From an uncultured Oscillospiraceae bacterium (GTDB lineage: Bacteria; Bacillota; Clostridia; Oscillospirales; Acutalibacteraceae), in contig CABTZO010000016.1 of NCBI GenBank assembly GCA_902489335.1, positions 1 to 20,473 on the forward strand: a stretch of 20,473 bases of DNA, read 5' to 3'. Positions within the stretch are counted from its first letter, which is position 1. Every line of letters starts with the position of its first letter. The position numbers and the translations under genes are program-made. The notes under the pieces are model-generated. The model worked only from the letters and a program-made list of their open reading frames with translations, searched no databases and had not been told where the DNA came from. This document shows, piece after piece, positions 1 through 8,171 of this stretch.

Positions 1-67
1 ATGAATTTTAGAAGCGCATTAAATGCTCCGTTAAAAACTTTTTTCGTTGGCGCATCTATATTTGCGG

Positions 68-1966
68 TTAAAATAATATTTTGTATCTGCCTTTTTCTAT
101 TACAAATTTATTTAGTTTCGTGCTGAAATATTCAAAGCTGTCACGCGAAAGTTTAATTTTAACTGTTTTTGTTTCATGAGGTTCAACTTCTGTTTTTGTA
201 AAAGCCTTCAAAACTTTCTCGGGTCTGCAAACCATAGATTCATCTGCAAAGGAGATATAAACTTGTGTTATTTCGGAAGCTTTGATATCGGAAGTATTCT
301 TAATTTTGAATGTTAAATTTAATTTATTGTCGATATTCAAATCTGAATATTCAAATTTTGCATAGGAAAGGCCATGACCAAACGGATAAGCCACTTCCTT
401 TTTTGCTTTATCGTAATATCTGTAACCGACAAAAATACTCTCATCATAGACAACATTTTCGAATCTGTCGCCAAAGATATTCTTTGAAGAAATATCTTCT
501 TCGGACTTGATAAATGTTTCAGCAAGTTTCCCTGAAGGAGAAACTTTTCCGCTTATCAATCGGAACAAGGCTTCCTGACCACCTTCACCCATAGGATAAG
601 TGTACATTATTGTTTGAACTTTATCGTCAAAAGGAAGTTTTACAACAGACGAAGAACAGGTTACCACCGCAACTTCCTTTTTAAGTTTAATCATTTCATC
701 AATTAGTTTAAGTTGGTTTTCAGGCAAATCAATTGTGACTCTGTCAACAGATTCAGCATATTCAGACTTTAAGCTGCCTGCAAAAATTATAATTTTATCG
801 GCTTTTCTTGCTACCGCAATGGCCTCATTAAGAAGGTATTTGTTTTTGGATTTAATGTCACTTAATTCATACCCCTTTGAAAAATCAATATTATAACCGT
901 TTTTTCTGAATAAAGAGATTAAATTTTCTGATTTATAAGGCTTTACTCGTGCCGAACCCTCTCCGGAAATCATTGGATTTTCCGCATAATCACCTATTAT
1001 TGCAACTTTATCCGCTCTTTTTATAGGAAATACATTGTTATCATTTTTAAGTAAAACGGCTGTTTCTAAAGCATAGTTCACAGTTTTTTTGTGTAAGTCA
1101 TCAAGATCAATATTTTCAATGGGAGTTCGAAGTTTTTCTTCAGATTTATCTATCATTTTAATAAATCTTTTACAGCTGTTGTTTATTTGTTTTTCCGTAA
1201 TTTTACCTTCATGAAAAGCCTTTATTAAATTATTTACACTGTAATATCCGGAGCTTGGCATTTCCAAATCATTTGTGGCTTGAAGTTGTGCGACTCTGTC
1301 TGAAGTAGCATTCCAATCGGTCATAACAAGATTTTTATATCCAAAAGTCTTCCTTAAAAGATTTATTAAAAATTCTTTGCTTTCAGCCGGATATTCTCCG
1401 TTTACTCTGTTATAACAAGTCATAATTGCCCAAGGATCAGATTTTTTTATCGTCTTTTCAAAAGCATAGGTATATATTTCTCTGATCGCCCTTTTATCGA
1501 TAACTGAATTACTTGTCATTCTCTTAGTTTCACAGTTATTAGCAAAATAATGTTTCAAGCATGCCCCAACACCTTTGTTTTGCAAAGAACTGATAAACGT
1601 TGATGCCATTTCGGCGGTGAGATATGGATCTTCTGAATAATATTCAAAATTTCTTCCGCAATATGGATGGCGCTTGATATTTATCCCGGGCGCAAGCAAA
1701 AGTGAAACTCTGCTGTTTGCACATTCACTTGCAAAACTCTCAGCCTCATCTTTTATCAGATCTTTATTCCATGAAGAAGCCATTGCCGCCGAACAAGGAT
1801 AGCAAATATGAGTGCCCTTTCGTCTAAGTCCGTTAGGACCGTCAGAAAAGGAAACCGGAACTATTCCGTATTTCAAAAAACTTCTTGTCGTGAAAGCCGA
1901 GCCTCCGGTCAATAACAATAATTTTTCCCGAACGGTCATTCGATTTAACAGATCGTAATTCTTCAT
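68..1966 (-). CDS. Glycoside hydrolase family 3 beta-glucosidase-like enzyme, cytoplasmic
   Basis: This enzyme probably removes terminal beta-linked sugars (glucose or xylose) from imported oligosaccharides by the retaining GH3 mechanism. The N-terminal barrel carries the family signatures GRNFEYYSEDP (about residues 104-114), KHYFANN (138-144) and MTDW, whose Asp217 is the expected nucleophile. The second domain has the GEGSARVKP stretch (335-343) and YDESIFVGYRYYD, whose Glu509 is a candidate acid/base. A fibronectin III-like domain fills about 545-632. No signal peptide is visible, so action inside the cell is inferred. I chose the ATG at 1966 (632 aa) because GAAGGAG lies just upstream of it, inside the end of rmuC; an in-frame ATG at 1984 lacks a well-placed ribosome site. 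The one-base gap to rmuC implies translational coupling. The family call is secure; the substrate is not. Confidence 0.9.
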   Translation of the reverse strand: MKNYDLLNRMTVREKLLLLTGGSAFTTRSFLKYGIVPVSFSDGPNGLRRKGTHICYPCSAAMASSWNKDLIKDEAESFASECANSRVSLLLAPGINIKRHPYCGRNFEYYSEDPYLTAEMASTFISSLQNKGVGACLKHYFANNCETKRMTSNSVIDKRAIREIYTYAFEKTIKKSDPWAIMTCYNRVNGEYPAESKEFLINLLRKTFGYKNLVMTDWNATSDRVAQLQATNDLEMPSSGYYSVNNLIKAFHEGKITEKQINNSCKRFIKMIDKSEEKLRTPIENIDLDDLHKKTVNYALETAVLLKNDNNVFPIKRADKVAIIGDYAENPMISGEGSARVKPYKSENLISLFRKNGYNIDFSKGYELSDIKSKNKYLLNEAIAVARKADKIIIFAGSLKSEYAESVDRVTIDLPENQLKLIDEMIKLKKEVAVVTCSSSVVKLPFDDKVQTIMYTYPMGEGGQEALFRLISGKVSPSGKLAETFIKSEEDISSKNIFGDRFENVVYDESIFVGYRYYDKAKKEVAYPFGHGLSYAKFEYSDLNIDNKLNLTFKIKNTSDIKASEITQVYISFADESMVCRPEKVLKAFTKTEVEPHETKTVKIKLSRDSFEYFSTKLNKFVIEKGRYKILF

Positions 1967-1967
1967 A

Positions 1968-3158
1968 TTATTCTCCTTCTCCATCCTCGATTATTTCTGT
2001 GTTTTCTGTTTCAATGCTGTCAATTTTTTTGATTTTTCTATACATTATTCCGTTTCTTGAGGCAACCGCTTCCATTCTTTTTGCGGCAGTATCCAAAGAT
2101 TGCTGTGCCTTTTCAATGTCTGATGAAAACATGTCATATTGTTTCAGAGCCTCAGCAAGTATTTTTCTGATATCTTTCATCTTATTGTTAAGCGCGATTG
2201 TCTTAAATCCCATTTGAAAGGCACTCAAAAGGGCCATGATATTTGAAGGACCGGCTACAATTACATTATATTCTCTTTGAATATAACTTAAAACATTGTC
2301 TTTATCGGACGCAACTTCTGCGTACAATCCTTCGGTTGCAAGATACATTATAGCAAATGGCGTTGTTAAAGGTTCATTTATGTATTTAGTGATGTTTTTT
2401 GCCTGTATTTTAACGGCGGATATAAGTTCTTTTTTTGCGACCGCCAACAGCATTTCATCGCCATCATCGGCAGCATTTTGAATTCTGGTATAAGCTTCCA
2501 TGGGAAATTTTGAATCAACGGGAAGATATAAAATTCCTGATTTTGCATTCTCTGCGGGTATTTTTATTGCAAATTCAACTCTTCTTCCGCTATTGTCAGT
2601 CGATATATTCTTTTCATAGCGTCCGGGAATCATCTGATCAAAAATGTTTTCAAGTTGCACTTCTGCCCAAGTTCCCCTTGTTTTTACATTGGTTAAAACT
2701 CTACTCAAATCTGTTACATTTTCTGAAAGCGAAGAGGATAGTTTACTCATCTCGCCCATAGACCTATATACACTCTGCAACTGATTTGATACTGTCTGAA
2801 AAGAAGTTGTAATTCTTTTATTGAGAGTGTCAGTTAATTTTTCATCAACGGTTTTTCTCATTTGTTCAATTTGCTTGTCATTTGACTGTTGTATTTGAAT
2901 TAAAGAAACGGCGACCTGCTTATTTAAATTATTTACCGAATCTGAAAGTTCCGTTCGATTTGATTTCATCAAATTTGCATTTTCAATTCTCATATCTCGA
3001 AAAGACGTTTTCTGTTCTTCTCTTAATTGATTTATTTTTTCTTCTATATTCTGATTTTTATTGCTGTCCTTTGATAATTTTACATAGAACAAAGCAAGAG
3101 CTATTAAAATCAATATTAAGAAAAGAAAAATTAAAACTGTGAGAATTTTAGTCGACAT
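1968..3158 (-). CDS. rmuC: RmuC family protein (DNA recombination-associated)
   Basis: RmuC proteins were named for an effect on inversion at short inverted repeats in E. coli, and a nuclease-like fold is predicted for the family; the biochemical role is poorly defined. The 396-aa product has one N-terminal membrane segment (about residues 5-27), then a long region rich in Glu, Lys and Gln that looks like a coiled coil (about 30-155). The conserved domain follows, with RGTWAEVQLENIF (161-173), YLPVDSKFPMEAY (211-223) and a GPSN turn (303-306). The start is the ATG at 3158, five bases after GGAGG; an upstream in-frame TTG at 3170 overlaps that ribosome site and is rejected. The gene lies 29 bases after the binding-protein gene and one base before the GH3 gene, so it is the middle gene of an operon. 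Confidence 0.9.
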   Translation of the reverse strand: MSTKILTVLIFLFLILILIALALFYVKLSKDSNKNQNIEEKINQLREEQKTSFRDMRIENANLMKSNRTELSDSVNNLNKQVAVSLIQIQQSNDKQIEQMRKTVDEKLTDTLNKRITTSFQTVSNQLQSVYRSMGEMSKLSSSLSENVTDLSRVLTNVKTRGTWAEVQLENIFDQMIPGRYEKNISTDNSGRRVEFAIKIPAENAKSGILYLPVDSKFPMEAYTRIQNAADDGDEMLLAVAKKELISAVKIQAKNITKYINEPLTTPFAIMYLATEGLYAEVASDKDNVLSYIQREYNVIVAGPSNIMALLSAFQMGFKTIALNNKMKDIRKILAEALKQYDMFSSDIEKAQQSLDTAAKRMEAVASRNGIMYRKIKKIDSIETENTEIIEDGEGE

Positions 3159-3187
3159 ATATTCCTCCAAAACAATTATATGAATCT

Positions 3188-4801
3188 TTATTTTGCATTT
3201 GCAAATAAGTAAAATGAACCGTCACGAGAGATTATAAGCCCTTTTACATTTTTTCTGTATCCAATTTGAGTTTTATAATTTTCAAGTGGCATAAGTATCG
3301 CCTCATCATATAAATATTGTTCAATAGAATTACAAGCTCTGTTCTTCTTTTCAAGATCTGTCTGTGTTGTCATGTTATCTATCAAAGAATTTAGTTTTAC
3401 ACTGTTTAATTTAACAATATCATTTTTAAGCTCGCTGTGAAAACTCATCAAATTTTCATCGGCAAATTTTTGTTTTGCATAAACAGGCATTATTATAATG
3501 TCATAATCACCGTTTGCAGCCTTGTTTAAAATATCATGTTCTTCTTTGGTTTCTATTTTCACCGAAAAATTAATTCCGAAAACTTCCTGCCAATTAGCGA
3601 CAATTTTTTTAGCAAACTTTTCATCTTCTTTTTGACAAATTAAATTAAGGCTAATTTTATTTTCTTTTAGTTTAGAACGATTATATAATTTGCTTGCGCT
3701 GTTTTTATCAAAACTAAAATTATAATTCAAAGAGCTGTATTTATCTGAAATACCAATAGGTACAGAATTCGGAATAAAAGAATTGACATTTTCCGTATAA
3801 ATTTTCTTGTCTGTTGCATGATAAATCGCTTTTCTGAAATTATCATCTTTCAGAAAATTATTATTCGGATTAAATATCATGGTTTTTACGGCATTTTGAA
3901 TCTCTTTGCTTTTTAACGAAGGAATATTTTCAACATTTGTTCCTCTTGAGATTTTTGCAATCAGATATCCTTTTCTCTCAATCAGTCTTTCCTCATACAT
4001 TTTGGGTTGATCATCAAAAACAAAAGTTACGCCGCCGTTTTTCACTTTGTAATCAACGAAAGTTTGACTTTTTTTAATTTTAATATACTTACCGTCAACG
4101 ATTTCATCGACATAGTATGGACCGTTTGACAATGTTAAATAAGGCAAAAGTCCATATCTTCCTTTAGTTTTTTCAAAGAACTCTCGATTCGTAGGCATAA
4201 AAATCGGAGTTGTAAGTTTATATAAAAAATTAGGATCCGGCTTTTCAAGTTCAAAAGTTATTACATTATCTCCGATAATTTTAACTCCGAGGCTGTTCAT
4301 CGAGGCCTTGCCATTATGGATAGATTTAGCATTTTTTATGTTATATGTCAAATACACATCAGGATTTTTATTTTGGGGTTCGACGGCACGCTCAACCGCA
4401 AAAAGAAAATCATCCGCCTTGACTTTTGTATTGAAACTCTTTTCATAGTCGTCACCTAAAACTTCTGCCAGTTTTTTACTTTTATCTTTCGGAAGTCTCC
4501 ATTTGCCCTTATCGTTTAAATAAAAAGTATATGATTTAAAGTCTGTTGTTCGTGTATATTTCAGAGCGCAGGCAGGTACTATTTTACCGTCTTTATCAGT
4601 TTTCATAAGGCCCTGATAACAGTTCAATATTATGTTTTTACCGTCATCTGAAACAACTTCTCTTGAATCCAATGTTTCCGGAAATGTCTGAATCGGAGTA
4701 GAAAAAAACTGTTCTTTTCCCAAAGAACAGGAGGGAAGTAAAAACAGAACAATGACAATAAAAATTATATTTAATTTTGCTATAATTTTCCTGTTTCTCA
4801 T
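3188..4801 (-). CDS. Oligopeptide-type ABC transporter solute-binding lipoprotein
   Basis: This is a family 5 extracellular solute-binding protein (OppA/DppA type), 537 aa. It has a basic N-terminus, a hydrophobic stretch (about residues 11-22) and the lipobox LPSC, so Cys25 should be lipidated and the protein anchored outside the membrane. Family landmarks are YQGLMKTDKDGKIVPACA (62-79), VKADDFLFAVERA (128-140), a SNGPYYV strand and a C-terminal segment with DEAILMPL. Such proteins usually deliver peptides to a permease, but no permease or ATPase gene is in this window, so it may be an orphan or serve a transporter encoded elsewhere. Ligand unknown. The start at 4801 is needed for the signal peptide, yet no ribosome site precedes it and the promoter sits only a few bases upstream. 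It begins an operon with rmuC and the GH3 gene. Confidence 0.88.
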   Translation of the reverse strand: MRNRKIIAKLNIIFIVIVLFLLPSCSLGKEQFFSTPIQTFPETLDSREVVSDDGKNIILNCYQGLMKTDKDGKIVPACALKYTRTTDFKSYTFYLNDKGKWRLPKDKSKKLAEVLGDDYEKSFNTKVKADDFLFAVERAVEPQNKNPDVYLTYNIKNAKSIHNGKASMNSLGVKIIGDNVITFELEKPDPNFLYKLTTPIFMPTNREFFEKTKGRYGLLPYLTLSNGPYYVDEIVDGKYIKIKKSQTFVDYKVKNGGVTFVFDDQPKMYEERLIERKGYLIAKISRGTNVENIPSLKSKEIQNAVKTMIFNPNNNFLKDDNFRKAIYHATDKKIYTENVNSFIPNSVPIGISDKYSSLNYNFSFDKNSASKLYNRSKLKENKISLNLICQKEDEKFAKKIVANWQEVFGINFSVKIETKEEHDILNKAANGDYDIIIMPVYAKQKFADENLMSFHSELKNDIVKLNSVKLNSLIDNMTTQTDLEKKNRACNSIEQYLYDEAILMPLENYKTQIGYRKNVKGLIISRDGSFYLFANAK

Positions 4802-4808
4802 GTAAAAG

Positions 4809-4837
4809 ATTATATCATAATTTTAATTTGTTTTCTA
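4809..4837 (-). promoter_or_regulatory. Predicted promoter of the lipoprotein-rmuC-GH3 operon
   Basis: Read on the minus strand there is a perfect -10 box TATAAT (4814-4809) preceded by TG to give an extended -10 (TGATATAAT). A 17-base spacer separates it from TAGAAA (4837-4832), a 4/6 match to the -35 consensus. Transcription should begin about seven bases after the -10 box, at or next to the ATG at 4801, leaving little or no 5' untranslated region. Confidence 0.7.
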
Positions 4838-4858
4838 AAACACAGAAATTATCTATGT

Positions 4859-4891
4859 AAAAAAACAGTCGATTCCATGAATCGACTGTTT
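4859..4891 (-). terminator. Intrinsic terminator of the ribosomal protein supercluster
   Basis: A 13-bp perfect hairpin (arms 4879-4891 and 4863-4875, sequence AAACAGTCGATTC and its complement, loop of three bases) is followed on the minus strand by seven T residues. It begins seven bases after the rplQ stop and precedes the promoter of the next operon, so it most likely ends the S10-spc-alpha transcript. Confidence 0.93.
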
Positions 4892-4897
4892 AAATGT

Positions 4898-5239
4898 TTA
4901 TATGAGCTCTAATATACACATTTCGGCAGCGTCTCCGCGTCTTGGGCCGATTTGAATTATTCGTGTATATCCACCGTCTCTACCGTCATATTTCGGTGCG
5001 ATTTCGTCAAATAATTTTTTGACTGTTTCTTCTTTGGTAATATATGCAAAAGCTTTTTTCTTAGAAGCAAGGTCGTCATTTTTGGCGATAGTTATCATTT
5101 TTTCTGCCATTTTACGAACTTCTTTTGCTCTTGCAAGTGTAAGTTCAACTTTTCCGTTGTCAAACAAATATGTGACGATACCTCTTATCATCGCCTTGCG
5201 ATGAGCGGTGTTTCTTGACAGTTTTCTTGAACCGGGCAT
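4898..5239 (-). CDS. rplQ: 50S ribosomal protein L17
   Basis: L17 is a large-subunit protein bound to 23S rRNA near the peptide exit region. The 113-aa product starts MPGSRKLSRNTAHRKAM, shows the usual middle segment ending VRKMAEKMITIAK, and ends with the usual Arg/Ile-rich segment (YTRIIQIGPRRGDAAEM). The length is typical of clostridial L17, shorter than the E. coli form of about 127 aa. It is the last gene of the cluster, 41 bases after rpoA, with AAAGGAGG upstream of its ATG and the intrinsic terminator right after its stop. Confidence 0.97.
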   Translation of the reverse strand: MPGSRKLSRNTAHRKAMIRGIVTYLFDNGKVELTLARAKEVRKMAEKMITIAKNDDLASKKKAFAYITKEETVKKLFDEIAPKYDGRDGGYTRIIQIGPRRGDAAEMCILELI

Positions 5240-5280
5240 ACTTTTCCTCCTTTATTAAGGTTATTGACTTATGGTATTGT

Positions 5281-6225
5281 TTATTCTTCTTCTCTGAGTT
5301 TTAAATTCATAGATTCGAGTTTAGCATTTACTTCTTCAAGCGATTTCTTGCCTAAATTTTTAACTTTCATCATTTCTGCATCTGTTTTATCTATGAGTTC
5401 TCCGACAGTATTGATTCCGGCTCTCTTTAAGCAATTGAAAGAACGAACTGATAAATCTAATTCTTCGATTGTCATATCGAGGACCTGATTTTCTGTTTCT
5501 TCTTTCTTTTGAACAATGACATCGCTGACATATTCCTTATCCGACAAATCAATGAACATTTTCAAATGATCACTCAAAATCTTTGCCGCTATTGAAACAG
5601 CTTCTCTTGCCGAAATTGTTCCGTCAGTCCAAACCTCTAAAGTAAGTTTATCGTAGTCAATTCTTCTTCCGACACGAGTGTTCTCAACGTTATAATTTGC
5701 TCTTAAAACCGGTGTATAAATCGAATCAATCGCAATAACGCCAATAACAGGTGTCATATCCTGCTTGTTCTGTTCTGCGCTCACATATCCTCTTCCGCTA
5801 TCAACAACAAGTTCCATTGAAAGTTTTGCGTCTTTAGATAACGAAGCTATATGCATTTCGGGGTTAAGGATTTCTATATCACTGTCACCCTTAATATCTC
5901 CGGCTGTAACTTCTTTTTCACCATTTGCCTCAATATAAACAGTTTTTGGTCCGTCAGAATGTAACTTCAGAATCACATTCTTCAAATTGAGTACAATTTC
6001 AGTGACATCTTCTTTTACGCCTTCAATTTGGGAGAATTCATGTTGAACTCCATCTATTTTTACGGAAGTTATTGCATATCCGGGCAAAGATGAGAGCAAA
6101 ACTCTTCTCAAACTATTGCCGACAGTTGTTCCGAAGCCTCTTTCCAAAGGCTCGAAGACGAACTTTCCATAAGTTAAGTCTTCCGAATCAATCATTTCGA
6201 TTTCGGGCTTCTCGATTACTATCAT
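5281..6225 (-). CDS. rpoA: DNA-directed RNA polymerase subunit alpha
   Basis: The alpha subunit dimerises to scaffold beta and beta' and contacts promoter UP elements and activators. The 314-aa product has the N-terminal assembly domain (about residues 1-230, including [20 protein letters not shown] and the GYAITSVKI strand), a linker rich in Lys and Glu, and the C-terminal domain (about 245-310) with [19 protein letters not shown] and [11 protein letters not shown], the helix-hairpin-helix DNA-binding elements. It lies between rpsD (38 bases upstream) and rplQ, as in other Firmicute alpha operons. Its ATG follows an AAAGGAGG site. I see no missing segment. Confidence 0.98.
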   Translation of the reverse strand: MIVIEKPEIEMIDSEDLTYGKFVFEPLERGFGTTVGNSLRRVLLSSLPGYAITSVKIDGVQHEFSQIEGVKEDVTEIVLNLKNVILKLHSDGPKTVYIEANGEKEVTAGDIKGDSDIEILNPEMHIASLSKDAKLSMELVVDSGRGYVSAEQNKQDMTPVIGVIAIDSIYTPVLRANYNVENTRVGRRIDYDKLTLEVWTDGTISAREAVSIAAKILSDHLKMFIDLSDKEYVSDVIVQKKEETENQVLDMTIEELDLSVRSFNCLKRAGINTVGELIDKTDAEMMKVKNLGKKSLEEVNAKLESMNLKLREEE

Positions 6226-6263
6226 TAAAAGCCTCCTTTATATTTAATTATGCTAAGGCGTTA

Positions 6264-6890
6264 TTATTTTGAATAATACTCAACGATCAAGTGTTCTTCA
6301 ACGGGCACTGTGATTTGTTCACGTGTAGGCATAGACAATACACTTGCCTTTGTTCCCGAAGATTCTTTCTTTAACCATTCTGAAACCGGTCTGGTTGAAT
6401 TTTTTTCAATTATTGCCTTGAGGTTTTCATTTTGCTTACTCTTATCTTTAATTTCGATAATGTCGGAAACTTTAATCAAGTAAGACGGTATATCGACTTT
6501 TCTTCCGTTAACCATAAAATGACCGTGGTTAACAAGTTGTCTTGCTTGAGTTCTGGAATCAGCCCAACCCAAAGTATAAACAACATTGTCGAGTCTTGTT
6601 TCACATAACATCAAAAGATTTTCACCGGTGATACCGTCCATCTTTTCAGCCATTAAGAAATATTTATGGAATTGACTTTCTCTGATTCCGTAATATCTTC
6701 TTGCCTGTTGTTTTGCGCGTAACTGTAAACCGTATTCTGATCTCTTCACCCTGCCTTGACCATGTTGTCCGGGGGCATATGATCTTCTTTCAAAAGAACA
6801 TTTATTGGTATAACATCTATCCCCTTTGAGCAGGAGTTTTTTTCCTTCTCTACGACATAATTTACATGCCGCTGCTGTATATCTTGACAT
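6264..6890 (-). CDS. rpsD: 30S ribosomal protein S4, zinc-binding form
   Basis: S4 is a primary 16S rRNA binder that nucleates 30S assembly. The 208-aa product carries an N-terminal Cys set C9, C12, C26 and C31, the zinc knuckle of the C+ form (same spacing as Thermus S4). SYAPGQHGQ and then the S4 RNA-binding domain follow, with [20 protein letters not shown] and [18 protein letters not shown]. Placing rpsD between rpsK and rpoA is the common bacterial alpha order, whereas Bacillus subtilis has moved it away. In E. coli S4 represses its own operon; no such site can be shown here. It starts 12 bases after rpsK. Confidence 0.97.
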   Translation of the reverse strand: MSRYTAAACKLCRREGKKLLLKGDRCYTNKCSFERRSYAPGQHGQGRVKRSEYGLQLRAKQQARRYYGIRESQFHKYFLMAEKMDGITGENLLMLCETRLDNVVYTLGWADSRTQARQLVNHGHFMVNGRKVDIPSYLIKVSDIIEIKDKSKQNENLKAIIEKNSTRPVSEWLKKESSGTKASVLSMPTREQITVPVEEHLIVEYYSK

Positions 6891-6902
6891 AAATTCCTCC
6901 TG

Positions 6903-7304
6903 TTACACTCTTCTTCTCTTGGGTGGACGACAACCGTTGTGCGGAATAGGCGTCACGTCTTTTATCATTGTTACTTCAAGTCCGGTCGTCTGCAAAGCTC
7001 TGATTGCAGCTTCTCTTCCGGCACCGGGACCTTTTACATATACTTCCACAGTTTTCATACCATGTTCCATCGCAAGTTTTGCTGCCGTTTCTGCCGCACT
7101 CTGTGCTGCAAACGGTGTGGATTTTTTAGAACCTCTAAAACCAAGTTCTCCGGCACTTGCCCAACTTATTGCATTCCCCTGTGTATCTGAAATAGTTACA
7201 ATTGTATTGTTAAATGTGGATTGAATATGAGCAGAACCCGCTTGAATATTTTTTCTGTTTCTTCTGCGGACAGCCGTTTTCTTCTGACCTTGTTTGCTTG
7301 CCAT
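6903..7304 (-). CDS. rpsK: 30S ribosomal protein S11
   Basis: S11 sits on the 30S platform near the mRNA E-site path. The 133-aa product has a basic N-terminus ([13 protein letters not shown]), the core strand [16 protein letters not shown], and the family-typical end [15 protein letters not shown]. Length matches the family. It lies 12 bases after rpsM and 12 bases before rpsD. Confidence 0.97.
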   Translation of the reverse strand: MASKQGQKKTAVRRRNRKNIQAGSAHIQSTFNNTIVTISDTQGNAISWASAGELGFRGSKKSTPFAAQSAAETAAKLAMEHGMKTVEVYVKGPGAGREAAIRALQTTGLEVTMIKDVTPIPHNGCRPPKRRRV

Positions 7305-7316
7305 CGATTATCCTCC

Positions 7317-7688
7317 TTAACCCTTCTTCTTGCTTGCTGCCAGTCTTTTCGGACCTTTTACCGTTCTGGCATTTGTCTTTGAACGTTGACCTCTTACAGG
7401 GAGTCCCTTCTTATGACGACTTCCTCTGTAGCTTCCAATTTCCGTAAGACGCTTAATATCAAAAGCCTTTTCTCTTCTGAGATCACCTTCGATAGTTAAA
7501 TTATTTTCAATATACTCACGAAGTTTAGAAACATCGTCTTCGTTCATATCTCTAACTCTGAGATTTGGATCAATTCCTGTAGCTTCGACAATCTTCTTAG
7601 CTGTTGTAATACCTACACCGTAGATATATGTTAAAGCTATTTCAATTCTCTTGTCTGCAGGTAAATCAACACCTGATATACGAGCCAT
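7317..7688 (-). CDS. rpsM: 30S ribosomal protein S13
   Basis: S13 lies in the 30S head, contacting S19, P-site tRNA and the bridge to the 50S subunit. The 123-aa product opens with [21 protein letters not shown], has the helix-hairpin-helix [16 protein letters not shown], and ends with the basic tail [17 protein letters not shown] followed by Lys-rich residues. It follows rpmJ by 12 bases, the standard Firmicute order infA-rpmJ-rpsM-rpsK. Confidence 0.97.
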   Translation of the reverse strand: MARISGVDLPADKRIEIALTYIYGVGITTAKKIVEATGIDPNLRVRDMNEDDVSKLREYIENNLTIEGDLRREKAFDIKRLTEIGSYRGSRHKKGLPVRGQRSKTNARTVKGPKRLAASKKKG

Positions 7689-7700
7689 ATTTTACCTCCG

Positions 7701-7814
7701 TTAACCTTGACGCTGTTTATGTTTAGGGTTTTCGCAAATTACCATTACTCTACCCTTGCGTTTAATAATCTTGCATTTTTCACACATTTTCTTTACAGAA
7801 GGTTTTACTTTCAT
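7701..7814 (-). CDS. rpmJ: 50S ribosomal protein L36, zinc-binding form
   Basis: L36 is a tiny late-assembling protein of the 50S subunit. The 37-aa product begins [14 protein letters not shown] and carries C11, C14, C27 and H32 (CxxC-x12-CxxxxH), the zinc ligands of the C+ paralogue, then ends KHKQRQG. Many bacteria switch to a Cys-less L36 when zinc is scarce; this copy is the zinc-dependent one. Its ATG at 7814 follows an AAGGAGG-type site. It sits 40 bases after infA and 12 bases before rpsM. Confidence 0.97.
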   Translation of the reverse strand: MKVKPSVKKMCEKCKIIKRKGRVMVICENPKHKQRQG

Positions 7815-7854
7815 TTTTCTGCCTCCTTGATTATAAAATCATTGTATATAAAGT

Positions 7855-8073
7855 TTATTTCGTTCTCCACGTAATTCTGCCGCGACTCAGGTCATAGGGC
7901 GACATTTCTATCGTAACCTTATCTCCGGGTAAAATTCTGATAAAGTTCATACGCAGTTTTCCTGATATATGAGCCAAAATTTTGTGCCCGTTTTGCAATT
8001 CAACCTGAAACATTGCATTTGGTAAAGCTTCTACAACTGTACCTTCGACTTCTATCATATCCTCTTTGGACAT
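7855..8073 (-). CDS. infA: Translation initiation factor IF-1
   Basis: IF-1 binds the 30S A site during initiation and supports IF-2 and IF-3. The 72-aa product is a single OB fold, with [20 protein letters not shown] at the start, [20 protein letters not shown] in the middle, and the conserved end [14 protein letters not shown]. The ATG follows an AGGGGG ribosome site. The 83-base gap from map is the widest within the supercluster and holds a weak candidate promoter. Confidence 0.98.
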   Translation of the reverse strand: MSKEDMIEVEGTVVEALPNAMFQVELQNGHKILAHISGKLRMNFIRILPGDKVTIEMSPYDLSRGRITWRTK

Positions 8074-8143
8074 TGATAAACCCCCTAATTTATTTAACGG
8101 TATTGTTATTGATTAAAAAATTCAAATTATATGTTCTTCAATA

Positions 8144-8171
8144 TTTATCGGCTTATCTATGGCAAGGTCAA
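8144..8171 (-). promoter_or_regulatory. Weak candidate internal promoter before infA
   Basis: On the minus strand TTGACC (8171-8166, inside the end of map) lies 16 bases from GATAAA (8149-8144). These match the -35 consensus 5/6 and the -10 consensus 4/6. The position in the unusually wide map-infA gap makes a secondary start for the alpha segment possible, but the -10 is poor and AT-rich DNA gives such matches by chance. Confidence 0.3.

Noticed and set aside
1..126. A 41-codon plus-strand frame starting with ATG at base 1, with a hydrophobic stretch
   Set aside because: It overlaps the end of the GH3 gene on the other strand, has no visible upstream context and resembles no family I know. 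Bases 1-67 hold only a weak 4-bp palindrome around 16-26 and no terminator or clear gene start.
2435..2761. Plus-strand frame of 108 codons opposite rmuC
   Set aside because: It is antisense to a well-supported gene, has no ribosome site that I can see, and its composition looks like a reverse-frame shadow. The same applies to the other plus-strand frames opposite ribosomal protein genes (for example 16022-16363 and 17893-18330).
3159..3170. TTG start four codons upstream for RmuC
   Set aside because: That TTG overlaps the GGAGG that serves the ATG at 3158.
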